Source: Gamarada debralockiae (Eukaryota; Ascomycota; Leotiomycetes; Helotiales; Hyphodiscaceae). Taken from it: a stretch of DNA of 64,000 bases. How positions within the stretch are numbered: position 1 is the stretch's first letter; every line of letters begins with the position of its first letter. Made by a program: the position numbers and the translations under genes. The notes below the pieces were generated by a model, which saw only the letters and a list, made by a program, of their open reading frames with translations, had not been told where the DNA came from and made no database searches. The stretch lies in assembly GCA_002803225.1 (NCBI GenBank), contig NXFV01000997.1, forward strand, positions 1-64,000, given 5' to 3'. Shown in pieces: positions 1-12,804 of this stretch.

Positions 1-39
1 CTTCCCCTCATAAACTTCGAGATCAGACCTATAATAAGT

Positions 40-2945
40 ATGGCCGAAATCATTGGTATAGTTGCAAGCGTTATCAGTATATGGGATCTTGTGAAGGAAA
101 TCAACAACTTTAGTACTAAGGTCAAGGGTGCAAGAAAAGAATGGCAACGATACTCCGACGGGCTAGAAAGCCTTGCTCATGTATAGAACAGCTTTTCTGC
201 ATATTGGCGCATTGCTGACTAACGGCTAAGGTACAATCCGTGCTTAAGGATATAACTGAGAAATCACCTCGTGTCCGCAGCCTCACGGTCGAAATTAATG
301 GGCAACATCAAGGAATTGTTGAATTCAGCAATGGAAAGCTAGCCCTAGTTAGAGAGGAGGCAAATACTATTTTGAAAAAGTACGAACAGTTGAAGCATAA
401 AAAGAAGAATCGTATCTGGGAGTGGGTTTCGAGGTTCCAAGACTCATGTCGTTTTGTTCTGGAAGATGATCTTATCCAAAGTTTAATCCAGGCCGTTGAA
501 TACGCTAAATCATCTCTCCATTCGGCGATATGTCTAGCACATTTGGCTATTTCCGATTCTGGGTAAGACCTATGCCTTTAGAGTTAATATCTATTCAAGC
601 TGACCTCAAGGCTCTGATAGGCATCAACAAACGCAAATACTTCTCGATGGTATCAAGGACCACATGGCGAAACAGTCCGAAGTCCTAGATAATCTCCATA
701 AGACCAGCAGACTAGAACAAAGGCCAATTGAAATCAATATCGGAACATGGCCTGTGCCTCCTGGCCCTGCGCCGAAAGTTGCAGCCCGAAATTCGCGGCC
801 ATCAAAACAACGCAAGAAACGTTCACTGTTTTCAAGTGACACTAGGGTTGGCGCACAAGATTTGGGAACAGAAGCTCCGTCGATCAAGAATCGCGAGTTA
901 GCGACAACTCCTGCTGAGCCAGGTCTGTCCTCTAGACGGACCTCAACTCAAATCGACCTTGTACTGAAATCGAGCACTTCTGGAATTGAAAAGGCCTCCG
1001 ATCAACCGGACGATGACTATGGCGATATGGATGATGCCGTGGACGACGACGCAGATGATGAGGATGAGGATGATTATAGATCCCTTGATGGGCAACCGGC
1101 TAGCAAATCGGCGAGGAAAAGGCCGATGGACGTCCCTCAAAAAGGCGATTACGACTTCATATGCCGCGATAACAAACTGATCATGGTAGCCACTGACTCT
1201 GATGAGTATAAGTCTTCTGCTATCGGCTCTGACATTGATACCAACAATTTTGATCTGCAGAATGCTTCGACCATCCGGGTGACTGATCTCATAGAGGCAA
1301 TGACTGATGACGAGTGGGAAAAGTACGTACAGTCTGATCCCGAAGACTTGTTGAATTTCCTCACTACCGCTCCATGCACAACGAGCTGTTCCGATGCCGA
1401 GCTTAATGATGACGAGTCCCCAATCAAGATAGACTTTCGATGTCAGTCAGATGTATTCATTGCCCAGACGGTCAACTTGACAAAATGTAATGCCGCGGAA
1501 ACCGGAAACCTCTTTTTTTGCGTTGACCGTCTTTCCGTCACAGACAACGGGCTAGTATTCTGTCTCCAGGAGCCTTGTCTCTCTCACCGCCGCTGCAAGC
1601 ATGTTACTCTCGAGGGGTTGGAAGGAGAATCTATTCGGAGCCTATTGCCCTGCAGAGTTCCACTAGTCTCCATTGACTATGGCGAATGCCTTACATCCAA
1701 GTCTGAGGAAGTCGGCAAGCCGGGGAGCTATATTTTATCATCCTTTCGAAGATGCCACGGTCATAGGCAATGCCTCCACACGCTAGTTGAGAATAAACAT
1801 CCGAACCAAATTAAGTGCGCTTTCCCAGCCAAGTTCCACGCCTCGTTCGGCAAACATGTGTCAGATATGTCGGAATCCGACACTGGCACTGAGAGAGCTC
1901 CTTCAGAAGCGGGAAATGACAGTGGCGACCAAGTTGAGCACGCGGGGCCTTCCAGTAATAAACAGACCCAAAAATACCACAATGAGCGAGTCCAGGAGTC
2001 AGGGCGAGACCATGAGTTTCCACTGTATCCGTCACCGGAGGACGATGAACATGCTTTCTCCATATTAAGAGATGTGGTGCTTAAGAGGTCCTCCGGCATC
2101 CCAGACAGGGTTACATTTGACACTCTCCTACACTATCTGCTACTGGTATACAAATACAACCTTGGGGACATCCCTCTTAAGCAGGCCAAAACTTGGATTC
2201 AGTTTCTCCGGTCCCAAATTCCGAAATATTTTAGTAAAGAAGCCGTCACATGGCTTTGGATACTCTGGGAGTTGCAGATGAACTCGGACTTCAAGGAGTT
2301 GTCTGGAATTGTGCAACAGCAGGCACGGCGGCCCATCGACCAGGAGGAAATCCAGTACCACGTTCCGCTACCAAAATATATCATTAGTATGAAAAGAAAC
2401 AGGACAACATAAGAAACAGTAACACGTTAACATTTTATTTAGGTCTGATAGAGGAGAGAAGATTGTCAGTCCTCTCCAGAATCAAAAGCATCGTAATTTC
2501 AGAGATCAGTTCGAGTAGGAACTACTACTTAGATGCACTTACCGATGCCATCGATGGACCAAATTTTACTATTCCGGTCAGAATCATGGTAGCTTCTTCG
2601 GTCGTTGGCTATCTAACACTCGAAAGTGGGAGGTGGTTGAGGCCTAACCGCGGAGAGGACAGCATTCAGGAATTTGACGGAGTGAGTTTCTCAAATGTCT
2701 GCCGTGGCGTCCGGTCAATGATGGACCTCGGCGACTGGATGGTAAGGACTGTACCACCATCTGAAAGGATGCCTAGGATTTTGGCAGATCTGTCGGTATT
2801 TATTCCGGTTTTGGGTGTTGGCTTGCACCAAGCAGGCATTTCGGCGGGTTTACCTGCTAATTATAATGAGGGGCTTGTGGATCTGATCACAAATTTGGAA
2901 AAGGAGGACTGGGGGATTGACTTGGCTAAAGTTACTCGATACTGA
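40..2945 (+). CDS. HeLo/STAND-type N-terminal domain protein with BTB-like C-terminal region
   Basis: Four exons: 40-180, 231-562, 621-2386, 2443-2945. All three introns (50, 58 and 56 nt) have GT...AG ends and keep the frame, giving 913 aa. The first ~150 residues (MAEIIGIVASVISIWDL...) are helical with the GIVA/SVI pattern of the fungal N-terminal domain found on STAND and PigL-type proteins, related to HeLo-like signalling domains. A low-complexity acidic stretch (D/E-rich, roughly nt 1010-1080) follows. The middle holds a Cys-containing segment with no family I recognise. The last ~250 residues (FSILRDVVL..., then LLHYLLLVYKYNL... and WLWILWEL...) match the pattern of the second half of fungal BTB/POZ-like proteins, although the classical BTB start is not evident. 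Function is unknown; a signalling or incompatibility role is inference. No NACHT or NB-ARC ATPase motif is visible. Confidence 0.75.
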
Positions 2946-4788
2946 AGTAGTGCTTATCACCGCTGGCGTTATCTCTTTTATAAACCAACTTTAAAATTGA
3001 ACTTTCTTTCGTCTTATGCGCTCTATATGTGAGGGAGCAGGGAACCTTGTAAGTTTGACAGGAAGCGAGAATGGATATCATCGCAACATCTTGAAAGTTA
3101 AATGAGGTGGCTATATTCTAGACTATAGGCATAGGCAAATTTTATCTATAGCTAGTGTAGAAACCATATACGATTCTCAACCGCGCTGAAAGAGGATCCC
3201 CTTCCCTGACCTAGGTTTATATATGAGTGCCGATGAGCTTAGGGCTCGCTTTTAGTTAGAGTAGTGGTTGCATAGGTCTAAAGCTCTCATGTCGAGATTT
3301 CGATATTGAATTATCTGAATCAGATGCAAAGGGAAGATAAGGCATTTACATACCTTGGTCTCTGAGGAGGTGGCTCAAAAAGGAGAGTAGATGCGTTAAG
3401 GCCTCCCGGAGCATGGCGCCGCCCAGGAAGTGCATGATAGATGTGGTAGGGAAGGGAGATGGACGTGTCGGTGCCTATCGCAATTCTCTTTAGCTAACAT
3501 TATGCTGATAGAGTTTTAGACGCATAGATACCAACCCCTTCCTCGACCCAACTCCGCCACCGAATGAATCACGCTAGTCGCGGTATTGCCCTGCTTTGCA
3601 TGAATTTCTCATCTATGCAAAGCAGACAAAAGTTAACAAAAGTTGTATTGCCCTTTCCGGCGTAACTTCGTCCATACATGAATTCCATATGCTGAGGAAC
3701 CATGCCAATTCTGAGACTCTTTGTCAGTGTAGCCTGCTGCCGGGATGAATCTACCTCGTATTGCTTGCGTAACTCTCATACTGAATCTAACTGTTGACCA
3801 CTCCCTTAGCCCGATTTCACAGGTGCATGAATCCCACGACAAAATAACAGGCACACTAGCAACTTCCCATCCATGCAACTCAGCCGCCGAGATGACTCTG
3901 CTTGCCTTGCCTTACTTTACCTTACTTGCACAAAATTCTCCGCTCCTCGGATAGACGGAACCTTGGTATGAATCGTCCCCTGGTGTATTTCGTATTTGCA
4001 CGAACCTCACCATGCCCATTAAGTACACCAGTCGTAACCCTCGATATGACCCACGTACCGCTCCTTATTTCGCGGTCTTGCATGAATAATATCTTGCTTA
4101 GGGAAAGCATCTCATGGCGTTTTAAGATGAGTAACATGCTCATGAGGAGCGCCAGACGTTAACGACTCCCAGGATTTGTGTTGTCGTCTTTTTTGCCTGT
4201 GAAAATGTACGGAATTGTCGATCGATTGCCATTGCGGTGTAATATTATGTGTATTTCTATACGACATCCTGTGGCAGACAGGAATTGAATGAGTGCTTCC
4301 ATACGTTGATGTTGAATTTTGGGAAGTTGGGAAGTCGTTTAGTGCGGCTCTTGCTAACAGGGATCCAGAACTGGCCCCGAAAGAACCCTCGACTGGCCGA
4401 GGAGCCCAAACGGGTCGCCCCTGTCCACCATAGGCTCACCCTCCTAAGGTCACTTGCTCAGTCTAACTTAGGGTTAGCTCACCCACAGGTCAGGCTATAG
4501 CAGCAACTGCTCAGGTCCAAAGACGGAAATGGAAAATGTCCTTGTCAAGGTTCCGATATCGAAATGCCTGTTTCCATGCAGTGGGTCGTAGGAGTATTTT
4601 CTGTGATACAGAGCGCCGGCGGGGCAATAGGAGCAAGTCTCATTCGAAGTCATGATCGTGCGATTGCAGTTTCTGTCTCATGCTCGGGGCTTTATTTGGA
4701 AAAATGCAGTGGCCCGAGAGCGGTAGTGATTAAGAAGGTTTGAGGTTTGATCGCTATAGTTGCTGGTGCATGATCATGCAAGAGAGGT
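2946..4788. other. intergenic stretch with decayed repeat motifs
   Basis: No convincing gene. Between about 3540 and 4100 the motif GCATGAAT (or one-base variants) recurs, often preceded 10-25 nt earlier by GTATTGCC-like sequence. This suggests an old, eroded tandem repeat. Confidence 0.4.
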
Positions 4789-5270
4789 GCACCAGGGGTT
4801 GCACTAATTCGCGCACCACAAATCGATAAAGGTACATAGCAAGGCAAAACACTATCAAAACCTACCCTTTTTAGAAGTGAAATTCCCCAGAAAAATATAT
4901 TGTAAGACCACTTTATATTTAAATAATTGATTATTTATAACATTAAGTTTAATACTTTTAAATACCTTCTACTTTTAATTCGTAAGTCTTGCTTAATTTT
5001 TAAGAAAAGTATGTTAATAATTAATTTACATATAAAATTAGCTAAATTTTAGCTACCTTAACTTTGGGCTCTAATAACTTTTTAAAGAAAATTATTAAAA
5101 ATAACCTATAAAATTCTATTTAAACATTAAGAAAATTCAGATTATATATTAGAGTTATAAAGAATTCGATTAAAAGAAAAATAGTTTATATACACTTGAA
5201 GTAGGCAAGTTTTGGTGAGGTTTGGCCTCGCTAAGTACACCTGGTGCGCGAATTACCGCACCCCCTGGTG
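4789..5270. mobile_element. AT-rich DNA-transposon/MITE remnant with ~75-bp terminal inverted repeats
   Basis: The left end (4789-4867) and right end (5201-5270) are imperfect inverted copies. Both begin CACCAGGGG, share TAATTCGCGCACCA and continue with GC(A/G)AGGC-AAA and CAAAAC blocks. The interior (4868-5200) is extremely AT-rich with no ORF, as expected for a copy mutated by repeat-induced point mutation (RIP). No unambiguous target-site duplication is seen. The superfamily cannot be assigned from the ends alone. A diverged copy of the right end lies at 40123-40195. Confidence 0.7.
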
Positions 5271-5884
5271 GTGGGACCCTGCAATTCAGCGTTACTGAAT
5301 GCCGCTCTCGAGACTGCACATTTTTGGAGATGAGAACGCGTCGTCCTGTGCTTAATCACAAGAAGCAACTGTGAGGGTGAAGGATGAGAGGCAGAAATTG
5401 AACTGGAAGGAAAATGCAGATGATTGGTGTTGAATACTCTCACGTTTTGGATGAGACCAAGTCCGGCTTGATACCTTTAGAGACTTGTCCATTGATAGAT
5501 GGTTGGAGTGAATTGAAATCTATATACAAGAAAATTCTCTTCTAATGATTCTCGTAACAGAGACATTGGTTTTACATTTATCCGAAATCCTCTCCGCAGC
5601 AAGAGGTGAATTTATTTCATGTCTCAAGATGGAGGTGCTGTGCCATTTCCAGCCGCAGTACTGTTTCCAGTTGCAGATCCTCCACCAATGCTCGAGGTGC
5701 TCTCGTGTCCACCATCAGCTTGAAGAACAGCGGCGACAGAGTAGCTAGAACACCAGGGAGTCAGCGATTTCCTAATTAAGACTATTTTAAGAGCAAATAG
5801 AGTGAATTTCAGTGTGTGGGGAAAGAGCTGGAGTAAACGCGAGTGAGAGCGGGAGTTGTGAAAACAAAGAGCCGATGTTACTTA
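5271..5884. other. intergenic, nothing recognised
   Basis: This is the downstream flank of the dioxygenase gene. Short ORFs are present but none has a recognisable product. Confidence 0.4.
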
Positions 5885-7026
5885 CTATGAATTGTCTGTA
5901 TAATCAGCAGTAACGTTGATACCAACCTGGATCCAAGCAAGGAGACCATCGGTGATGTCATCTCCGAGGTACATGAACTCTGGGAATGGGTCATAGTCGT
6001 TCTCGGCTTGGACGATCGACCACATGTCTTCGGCATTGGTGGTGATGGCTTGGGTGTTTGTATTGTCTGTAAAATAATTAGCTGTGTACGAACTTTGGGA
6101 AAGGGCGGAAGGGAATGAGTCTTACAAGGGTAGGTAAGCTCGACAGCCGATCGAAGCTCCTCGTTCCAGAACAACTGTCCAATGTGGGTGACAGCTCCTC
6201 CTTGGATGGTGCCGTTAGACAAAACAGTCACGTTCTCGTGCACGAGAAGATGAGTGTGGGTAGCACGGCCTTCGTAGTGACCAGGGAAGATCGTCTCGAA
6301 GGAAACAACACCATCGGTGTCGGATGATTGGATACCACGTAAGAATGTGGAGTCCCAACCGCCGTCAGCAACGTTGCCAGTCACATTAATACCACTGTAG
6401 ACACCAGTAGCGTTTGCGTTCCAGATGTCAACGTATAATCCTTCGACGGGAAGGCAAGTGGTGATGTCGAGGTACTGAACCTCGAGGTACAAAGGAATAC
6501 CTTCCTGGCCCTCGGTGACATTCTTTCGGATAGACTCGCCAGTGACATAGTAAGGACCGTCGGTAACTTCGGGTGTCAAGATGCAAGAAGTGTTGGCACT
6601 AAAGACCGTAGTCTCAGCAGTATCGATGGTGTAATCGTACAGAGATGTGGCGTTGTGGTCAACTGCTTCGTAAACTTCGAGTGTTGCAAGGTCACGGCGG
6701 AACTTCTTGGACTCTGTGATTGGAGAGTTAGTAAACAGCACATTGAAAATTGACTTCGAGTGTTTACTTGACTTGATGTTGCGCTGTTGGCGAAGATCAC
6801 GGGCCACTTGAGCACGGCGAGCGACGGAACGAGCAGCAACCTCGCGGTGCTTCAAAGAGTTTGAACAACTGTCGATAGATCGCTTGGCGGCCGATGCCAT
6901 CTGGTCACGCTCCCTGACTTGGCGTTTTACAACATTGTGGTCATGGTGCTCTCCGGGGTGAGCAACTGTGGAGCCGACGAGGCATGCGGCTGCAGCAGCA
7001 GTTGCGATCTTGGAAAGGTAGACCAT
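5885..7026 (-). CDS. secreted intradiol ring-cleavage dioxygenase
   Basis: Two exons on minus: 6126-7026 and 5885-6066, with a 59-nt GT...AG intron (6067-6125); 360 aa. Residues 1-22 form a signal peptide (Ala-rich core, cleavage near TVA-HPG). A basic propeptide-like stretch runs to about residue 115. The catalytic domain shows the family landmarks: GPYY near 157-160, WNANATGVYSG with Y210, and FPGHYEGRATHTH with Y251, H257 and H259. Y210, Y251, H257 and H259 fit the two Tyr and two His that bind Fe(III) in intradiol enzymes. The family opens catechol-type rings between the two hydroxyls; the substrate here cannot be told. Several N-x-S/T sites fit secretion. The longer open frame upstream to 7143 was rejected because translation from 7026 begins directly with the signal peptide. 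Confidence 0.9.
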
Positions 7027-7143
7027 GGTTGCGGTACGAGTCTGAACTATGAATGAACGAAGAGATCGAGAGCCTAGAGAATGAACTGGGAGGTGATGAG
7101 GAAGGTAGTGAGAGTGAGGATGATTTGCCAAGCAGAGGCTCAC

Positions 7144-8695
7144 TGGAGTCCTTTATACACGCCATTGCAGTTCATTCCCTCCATACCATGTTGTATATTC
7201 GTGGTTCATGAGAACTTCGTCAGCACGTCCGCCCTAATTTCTAGTTGTTTCGAAACGTCCCAATTCCTATTGGTCATTTCTAATCTGGTCTGATCCTCAC
7301 AAGGGAGCTCAAACCCCACACTTGCTCAGCCTCGTCCGAACAGCCTTTTCGCCCCCCTAAAACTTTGTTGTGGCTGACGAGTCATATGGAGTTCATGCTC
7401 CACTACCTCAGAAAGAGGCTTTTCTTATACTGTACATCAATCCATCAACAAGCCAATAGCAACTATACTATCACAAATCACTGCGGTCCAAGGGCCTGGA
7501 AATGCCGACGCGTAGCCCCTGATCATTGTGCGGGTCCCTGAGCTCGCAGGTCACTGAGAGCCATCTCGGAAGATTGTTTAATCGAGTCATCTGTATTAGA
7601 GATAAGCTTAACAGCCAAGGCTTTATTCCATCGTCAGCCAGGGCGACTCGGGATGTGGAGTAAATATCGATGTTCCACCTTGGAAAGTTGTAAAAAGACG
7701 CGCAAGTTGGTCTTGGCAGGCTCGTCATCGCGTTTCACGCTACGTCACATGACCACTTGCCCCCTATCGTTGGCGATAATTTCTTCTCTCAACATCGCCG
7801 ATACTCTGAATTAGCATTGGGGAGTCCCATCATCGACTTCAATTGAAGAATTGATACCACCTCGAGGCAGGGGCCTTGTAGAAAGTCGAGTCTCAGTGTG
7901 AATGACTTGTGCCGAAAGCGATGTGCCATCATCTTCGTGCGTCGTGCATCCATCTATAACCCACGTGAAACCTCCATTTTATGAAAACCATTGCCTTAAT
8001 AATTGCCCACGTTCAAGGAGGCTTAGCTAGTGATTATCCATCAATTTCCGATATCCCAGTTTTTGAGGCGACCGGGTGAGTCCCCGAAGCTCGACTTCGT
8101 AGTCTTCCTCGCACCTTTCTTTCCGATTCAACTACACTGCTGTTGTTTTCGTCATCTACGTTCTCCTAATTGTCCGAAATTGGAACTAGGTCGATCCTAC
8201 GAATATCATCTTCAACAATGCCTTGCGTCGAGATTTCCTGCCACGTGGAATTACTACGAACGGACGGGTGACGGCTATGCCCAGACCACCGCGTTTAACC
8301 ACGAGAATAACATATTCGAAAGTCGCAAATTCCTTCTTGGAAGGCCCTCTCATCATCAAATGAAGGCCGCTATCTGTAAAGGAGTCTTGAATTATAGGGT
8401 ATGAGACACCGACTCGAAAATATAACTCTCTGCTCGAGGCAACTATGTTCGGCAACAGCATAATCTCGATTGTTCCACCCCTTCCTCTGTTTGAACTTTG
8501 TATTTTTGCTGAAATATGACTAGCTTTATGCCAACTCTAGTTCTGAAAGAAGTTTTTAGCCCTTTTTTTGAGATTGTTTCTGAGTCTGCAAAGTCGCCGC
8601 ATTTGGCCAACAAAGGACGTTGAACTACTAGACGCATTGGCTTTGAAGAGGCTGCACACCTCAGAACACTCAATTGAAGAAAACTTCCTCTCAAC
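7144..8695. other. intergenic, probable promoter region of the flanking genes
   Basis: An ORF at 8030-8404 lacks recognisable protein features. The stretch lies upstream of both the minus-strand dioxygenase and the plus-strand membrane protein, so it probably holds both promoters. No specific site is claimed. Confidence 0.4.
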
Positions 8696-9112
8696 ATGGA
8701 TAACTTTCCAGCCTTCAACAAACACATCATACCTTCCATTCTAGAGTCTATATCCACACTTCTTGGACCTCTCATCATCATCACCCTCCTCGTTTTCGCA
8801 CTCATTTCACTCCTTCTCGACAAAATCCCCTTCAAAACCGTCGTCGGCGCACATTTCACGATCTTTCTCTTCGCATCCATTGCCACGAACGTCCCAATAC
8901 CCCTCATATCCCACATCCTCGTTCAAACCTTGTTTCTGCTTGCGGTCTTGAAAGTCGTGGGATGGTTCTTTGCATGGATGGGGATGAGGGAAGCGGGTTT
9001 GGGCCCACGGGCTTTGACACTTGTCGTATTGGGGATTACCGCAACTATGACCCTGGCCAGTGCGAATGCCAAGTTGCTTCCTCCTGAGGATCAGAGAAGG
9101 GAGAATTTCTAG
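8696..9112 (+). CDS. small multi-pass membrane protein, hypothetical
   Basis: Single-exon frame of 138 aa with a good start context (TCAACATGGA). Four hydrophobic segments are visible: about residues 22-41 (LLGPLIIITLLVFALISLLL), 46-66, 70-92 and 103-122. The C-terminus is short, charged and cytosol-like (PPEDQRRENF). I do not recognise a family. The regular spacing of hydrophobic helices and the start context support a real gene, but no conserved motif confirms it. Confidence 0.55.
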   Translation: MDNFPAFNKHIIPSILESISTLLGPLIIITLLVFALISLLLDKIPFKTVVGAHFTIFLFASIATNVPIPLISHILVQTLFLLAVLKVVGWFFAWMGMREAGLGPRALTLVVLGITATMTLASANAKLLPPEDQRRENF

Positions 9113-10661
9113 TGTGCTTGGCATCGGTAGGGAGGAATCGGATGGGGAGGATTTGGAGGTAGCCAGCCGTGGAGACAACAATTGTATTCCGAATACTGCT
9201 TTATGTATATTAGACATGTCAGCGTCTCGGGAGCCACGAAATATGCTTGGGATGGAGGCATTTATAACGACTTGTATAACAAAGAACCTCTGGCTTTCTT
9301 GATAGCATGCCAATATACCATCTGCGATTCGTACCCTTGGTCACAGTCCGTTCAAATGAACTTTCCCTTGCTGTTCTAAGAAGTCGACCTAATCGATGAC
9401 TCAATTAATTTCAATTTTTCAAGAGTATTGAACTATGGAGCTTCGGGCATTTTCTACTCGCTCAAACGGGTCGAAGGATCGGGATTCGAGAATCTAGGAT
9501 TGCGAGAATGTGGAAAAAAAAATTATACTAGCGTAGGACTAGAGGAAGGACCTTCAAAGCTGGATGATGAAGAGTTGAGCCTAGATTGACCTCACTCTCA
9601 TTGCCTTCCACGTGATACGGGTTAGCGAAACTCTCTGGTCGTGGTTCCACATCATCATAGGAAGACTCTCCTGAGCGAGGTCCGCATGACTGCCGTTGAT
9701 TTCTTGACCTTGAGAAGTATCATTGGACTTCTGGAACGCGTCCGGTCTCTAGAGCTTTCAATCGTTTAAATCAACTGGGTTGATTCTCTGATAATTAGAC
9801 TTTAATAAGAACTCTACTATTTTATGTTCCACCCGCACACCTCTAAAAGGAAATCTTTGTTTCATAAGTGGAACTGATTTTGTGGATTGTCTCAGAACCA
9901 CTTTTCAGCTGAGTACACCAGCTTCAAGATTCTCAAATACTTGCAGTGTTTGAACTATGATACTGGGGACGTGCAAAGCATCAGATGAACTATTTGAGGA
10001 AGTTCTTGTAGTATCATTCCACAGAATATTTTAATTAACTCCTTATTATGGCGCATTAGATCACATGTTGCTGTGGTGGATCAATCTTCAAATGATCTCA
10101 ATAGATATTCATCAAAATGAAAGTCCGGAAGAGAGTTTGTTGGGAGGGTTGAGGTTGAGTTGAAAAACCTGTCCGGTTCGAGTCTCTAGAGGCTTCCTAA
10201 CCATATGCCATCTTGATGACAGTATATAGTCCTTTTATTATAGTCATAATTGCTTGCAAGTATCTTGACATGTTGTGTGGTAAGATCAGCGCCGGCCGCA
10301 ACGATGTCATAGTCTAAGCTACGCCGACCTCAGGTGCTAGTCGAGTAGGCACGGCAGATACTAAATGTGCGTGTTAATTGAAAGAGCTAATTGATACAAA
10401 TATTTTGAGCTACTCACGGCTTGAATTGAAGGTGTTTTGGTGGTGATATAAGAGGGGGCAGTTTTTATCTAAATTATCCATTCGCGTTTTTGAGAAAAGT
10501 TCTAGTTACGCACCGCTAATAGTAGAGTGCATCACTTACTAACGTTAATAAACTTATTAGTGTGAAGCTAAGTATCTCCAACGATCAGTGAAATCAATGT
10601 CGCATAACAAGATCCATAATTTAACACCGACATACAATCATAAAATGGGCTCTATTTAAAC
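9113..10661. other. intergenic, nothing recognised
   Basis: Downstream flanks of two convergent genes. Many stops in all frames; no RNA gene or terminal repeat seen. Confidence 0.4.
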
Positions 10662-12804
10662 TTATACTAAAGTTATCGTTACTCCTTGAAGTGATTTGCA
10701 GTCTACAACCAAAGGCAAGAGTGCCTCATTATCTGCGTGTATAAGATTATCAGACGGAGGAATATTCGTTAAATCTAGTGGTCTTCCTGATATTAAACCA
10801 ACTCGGCTAAACTGGCTTTGGTCAGAACTTGGGGCTGTTAGCAGTAATCCCAGAAGATTTTGCCATTTTCCAAGAGCCTTAGAGTTCCTATATTCAACTA
10901 CCACAACTAAGGCGAAGAACGGTGTCGTGATCCCTTCCAAAGCAGAAGGTCCTTCATAATCTAGACAGCATTCGACACCGAGGACTTGATCACCAAGTTT
11001 GAATCCGATCATTCTTTGTTTCATGCCGGATCGATACTCTCTCCAGTGATATCGAGTGATTTCGTAAAATGGAGCCTTGATTTGTATCGATCCGCTTAGA
11101 ACCTCACCGTAGAGATTAGCACCGCGACATTCTGTATGATGTCCAATGCATTCAGCTCTATATATCGCACCGCCAGCGAGAGGGTTGTACCGCCTAAACG
11201 TGACTCCTCCATCAACAGATGCCCAAGAGAAAGACGGTGCCCGGTAGGTTGTCGGCCTGTAAACTTCATTGAATCGAAATTCTGGCAGTCGACTCCAAAG
11301 AAGAGCGTCCTCAATTCCAGGATACCAAAGACCAGCACAATATTCACTGCCTGTCATGTGCGCGATAGTGTTTGCCAAGCCTGCCACCGCGGGTAGCTTA
11401 TCGGTGTCTCTCGTTAAGTTGAGGCTGGAATAGAGCTCAATTATGTGACACCACTTTCGATAGGTTTTGAAAATGAATTCAAAACTTTCTTCGAAATCGC
11501 CATCTTTGAAGATATCATAACCCTTAAATGATCGATTAAGACGGTAATTCGTTTTCCTCATCCGAATGCCATCTACGAGGACGCGTTCGTCCAGATGTTT
11601 ATTACACTGCCCGTCTTCCGTCGCACAGATTTCTTGGCACTCCCAAAGCATCTGAGTGGATGTGTAGAATACAATGCGGGGTGATAAGAAGCGCTCCTGC
11701 ATAGCCCATCCTCTCAAGGACAAAGGTTCATCATTCAGGAAGTCGCGGCTGTCCAGGTCGTGGTTGCGTATCTTGTGCTGAATGTAAATCATATGCTGAT
11801 TTCCTGCCGAATCCATGCTTTCGAATATGACACTAGAGTCTTTTGGACATCGTAGACGGAGAAAGCCCTCATGGCTGTTGGATGCATTCGACGCGGCAAT
11901 CGTAAGGTAAGCATTGCTGTAGACAGCAGCCATATTGTGGGACTCTTTCTGCCAATCGAGATCATTATTCTGGATAATACACAGAGAGTCTATCCATAAA
12001 TATCTGATGCCCAATCGTTTGGTAATTTTGACAGCGTCTTGGAAGTTTGTAGGCAAGTCACGCCAAGATATATCTTGCTTCCGGGCATTTAACGTGTCAT
12101 CAGTAGTCGTGACGGATTGGCCCATACCCCAACAATGGCTCAATGCAATATATTGCCCATGTTCATCTTGTAGCTCACTAGTCTCGCACAACCTTATTGT
12201 ATCCGAATCCCGGGTGCCTATGTCCAAGATGCGAGTTGGTAGCTGAGGGGTTTCAGCTCGATCGCAGGCTACATGGGTTTTGTCGCACCTATTAAGCCAT
12301 GAAGTGAGACGGCCGATTGGCTCGGAGAGAGGGTCGGGCTCAATCAAACGATTGAGAATACGGGGCACCAAAGCGTCTCCTAAAACAACGTTAGGGCTTG
12401 ATAGCAGTAATTCTTGGTTAATTGCTTTACGTACCATCGACTAGGAAGGTTGGGGAAAGCCGCTGTTGTACGCGATCATTTCTAGTTCCCGGACCAGGAT
12501 AGCAGGTAAATTTCCAAAATGCAAAGGGCTCTATATGTTCGTCCGATAATGCCAAGAACACCTCCACATACACGACAGTTTCTGGATATTTCTTGTTGTA
12601 ATTTGAAAAGCCTAGCGAGTCCTTCACCAGAAAATATTCATGTATGACCTTACACACGCAACAGTGTTCAGCCGACGTAGAAATTTCCCCAAAGGTGGCC
12701 AGTTGCAAGGGCTGAGCAGGCTGTCCTACGTTCTTCAACGCTTTGTCGAGTACCTGATACCAAGGAATGCTCTTGCACAAATTGCAAAGAGTTCTCGGGA
12801 ACAT
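10662..12804 (-). CDS. HET-domain (heterokaryon incompatibility) protein, intact
   Basis: Two exons on minus: 12435-12804 and 10662-12379, intron 55 nt (GTACGT...TTTTAG), 695 aa. It begins with a Cys-containing N-terminal segment (CNLCKSIPWY) and a ~120-residue lead. The HET domain follows from about residue 200: YIALSHCWGMG, then LPTNFQDAVKITKRLGIRYL, WIDSLCIIQ, DWQKES...VYSNAYLTIAA and, near its end, RGWAMQERFLSPRIVFYT. The C-terminal half resembles the usual variable HET tail (SFSWASVDGGV). HET domains drive cell death when incompatible hyphae fuse; the partner or recognition element of this one is unknown. The layout (long N-terminus, SHCWG variant) is the same subtype as the gene at 40390. 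Confidence 0.92.

Noticed and set aside
7027..7143. N-terminal extension of the dioxygenase frame
   Set aside because: The upstream codons are His/Pro/Ser-rich without features, while the ATG at 7026 begins an ideal signal peptide; treated as 5' leader.
8030..8404. 124-codon ORF on plus
   Set aside because: No domain, signal or helix pattern; lies in a promoter-like interval.
10165..10195. GGTTCGAGTCTC resembling a tRNA B box
   Set aside because: No matching A box or cloverleaf can be formed upstream.
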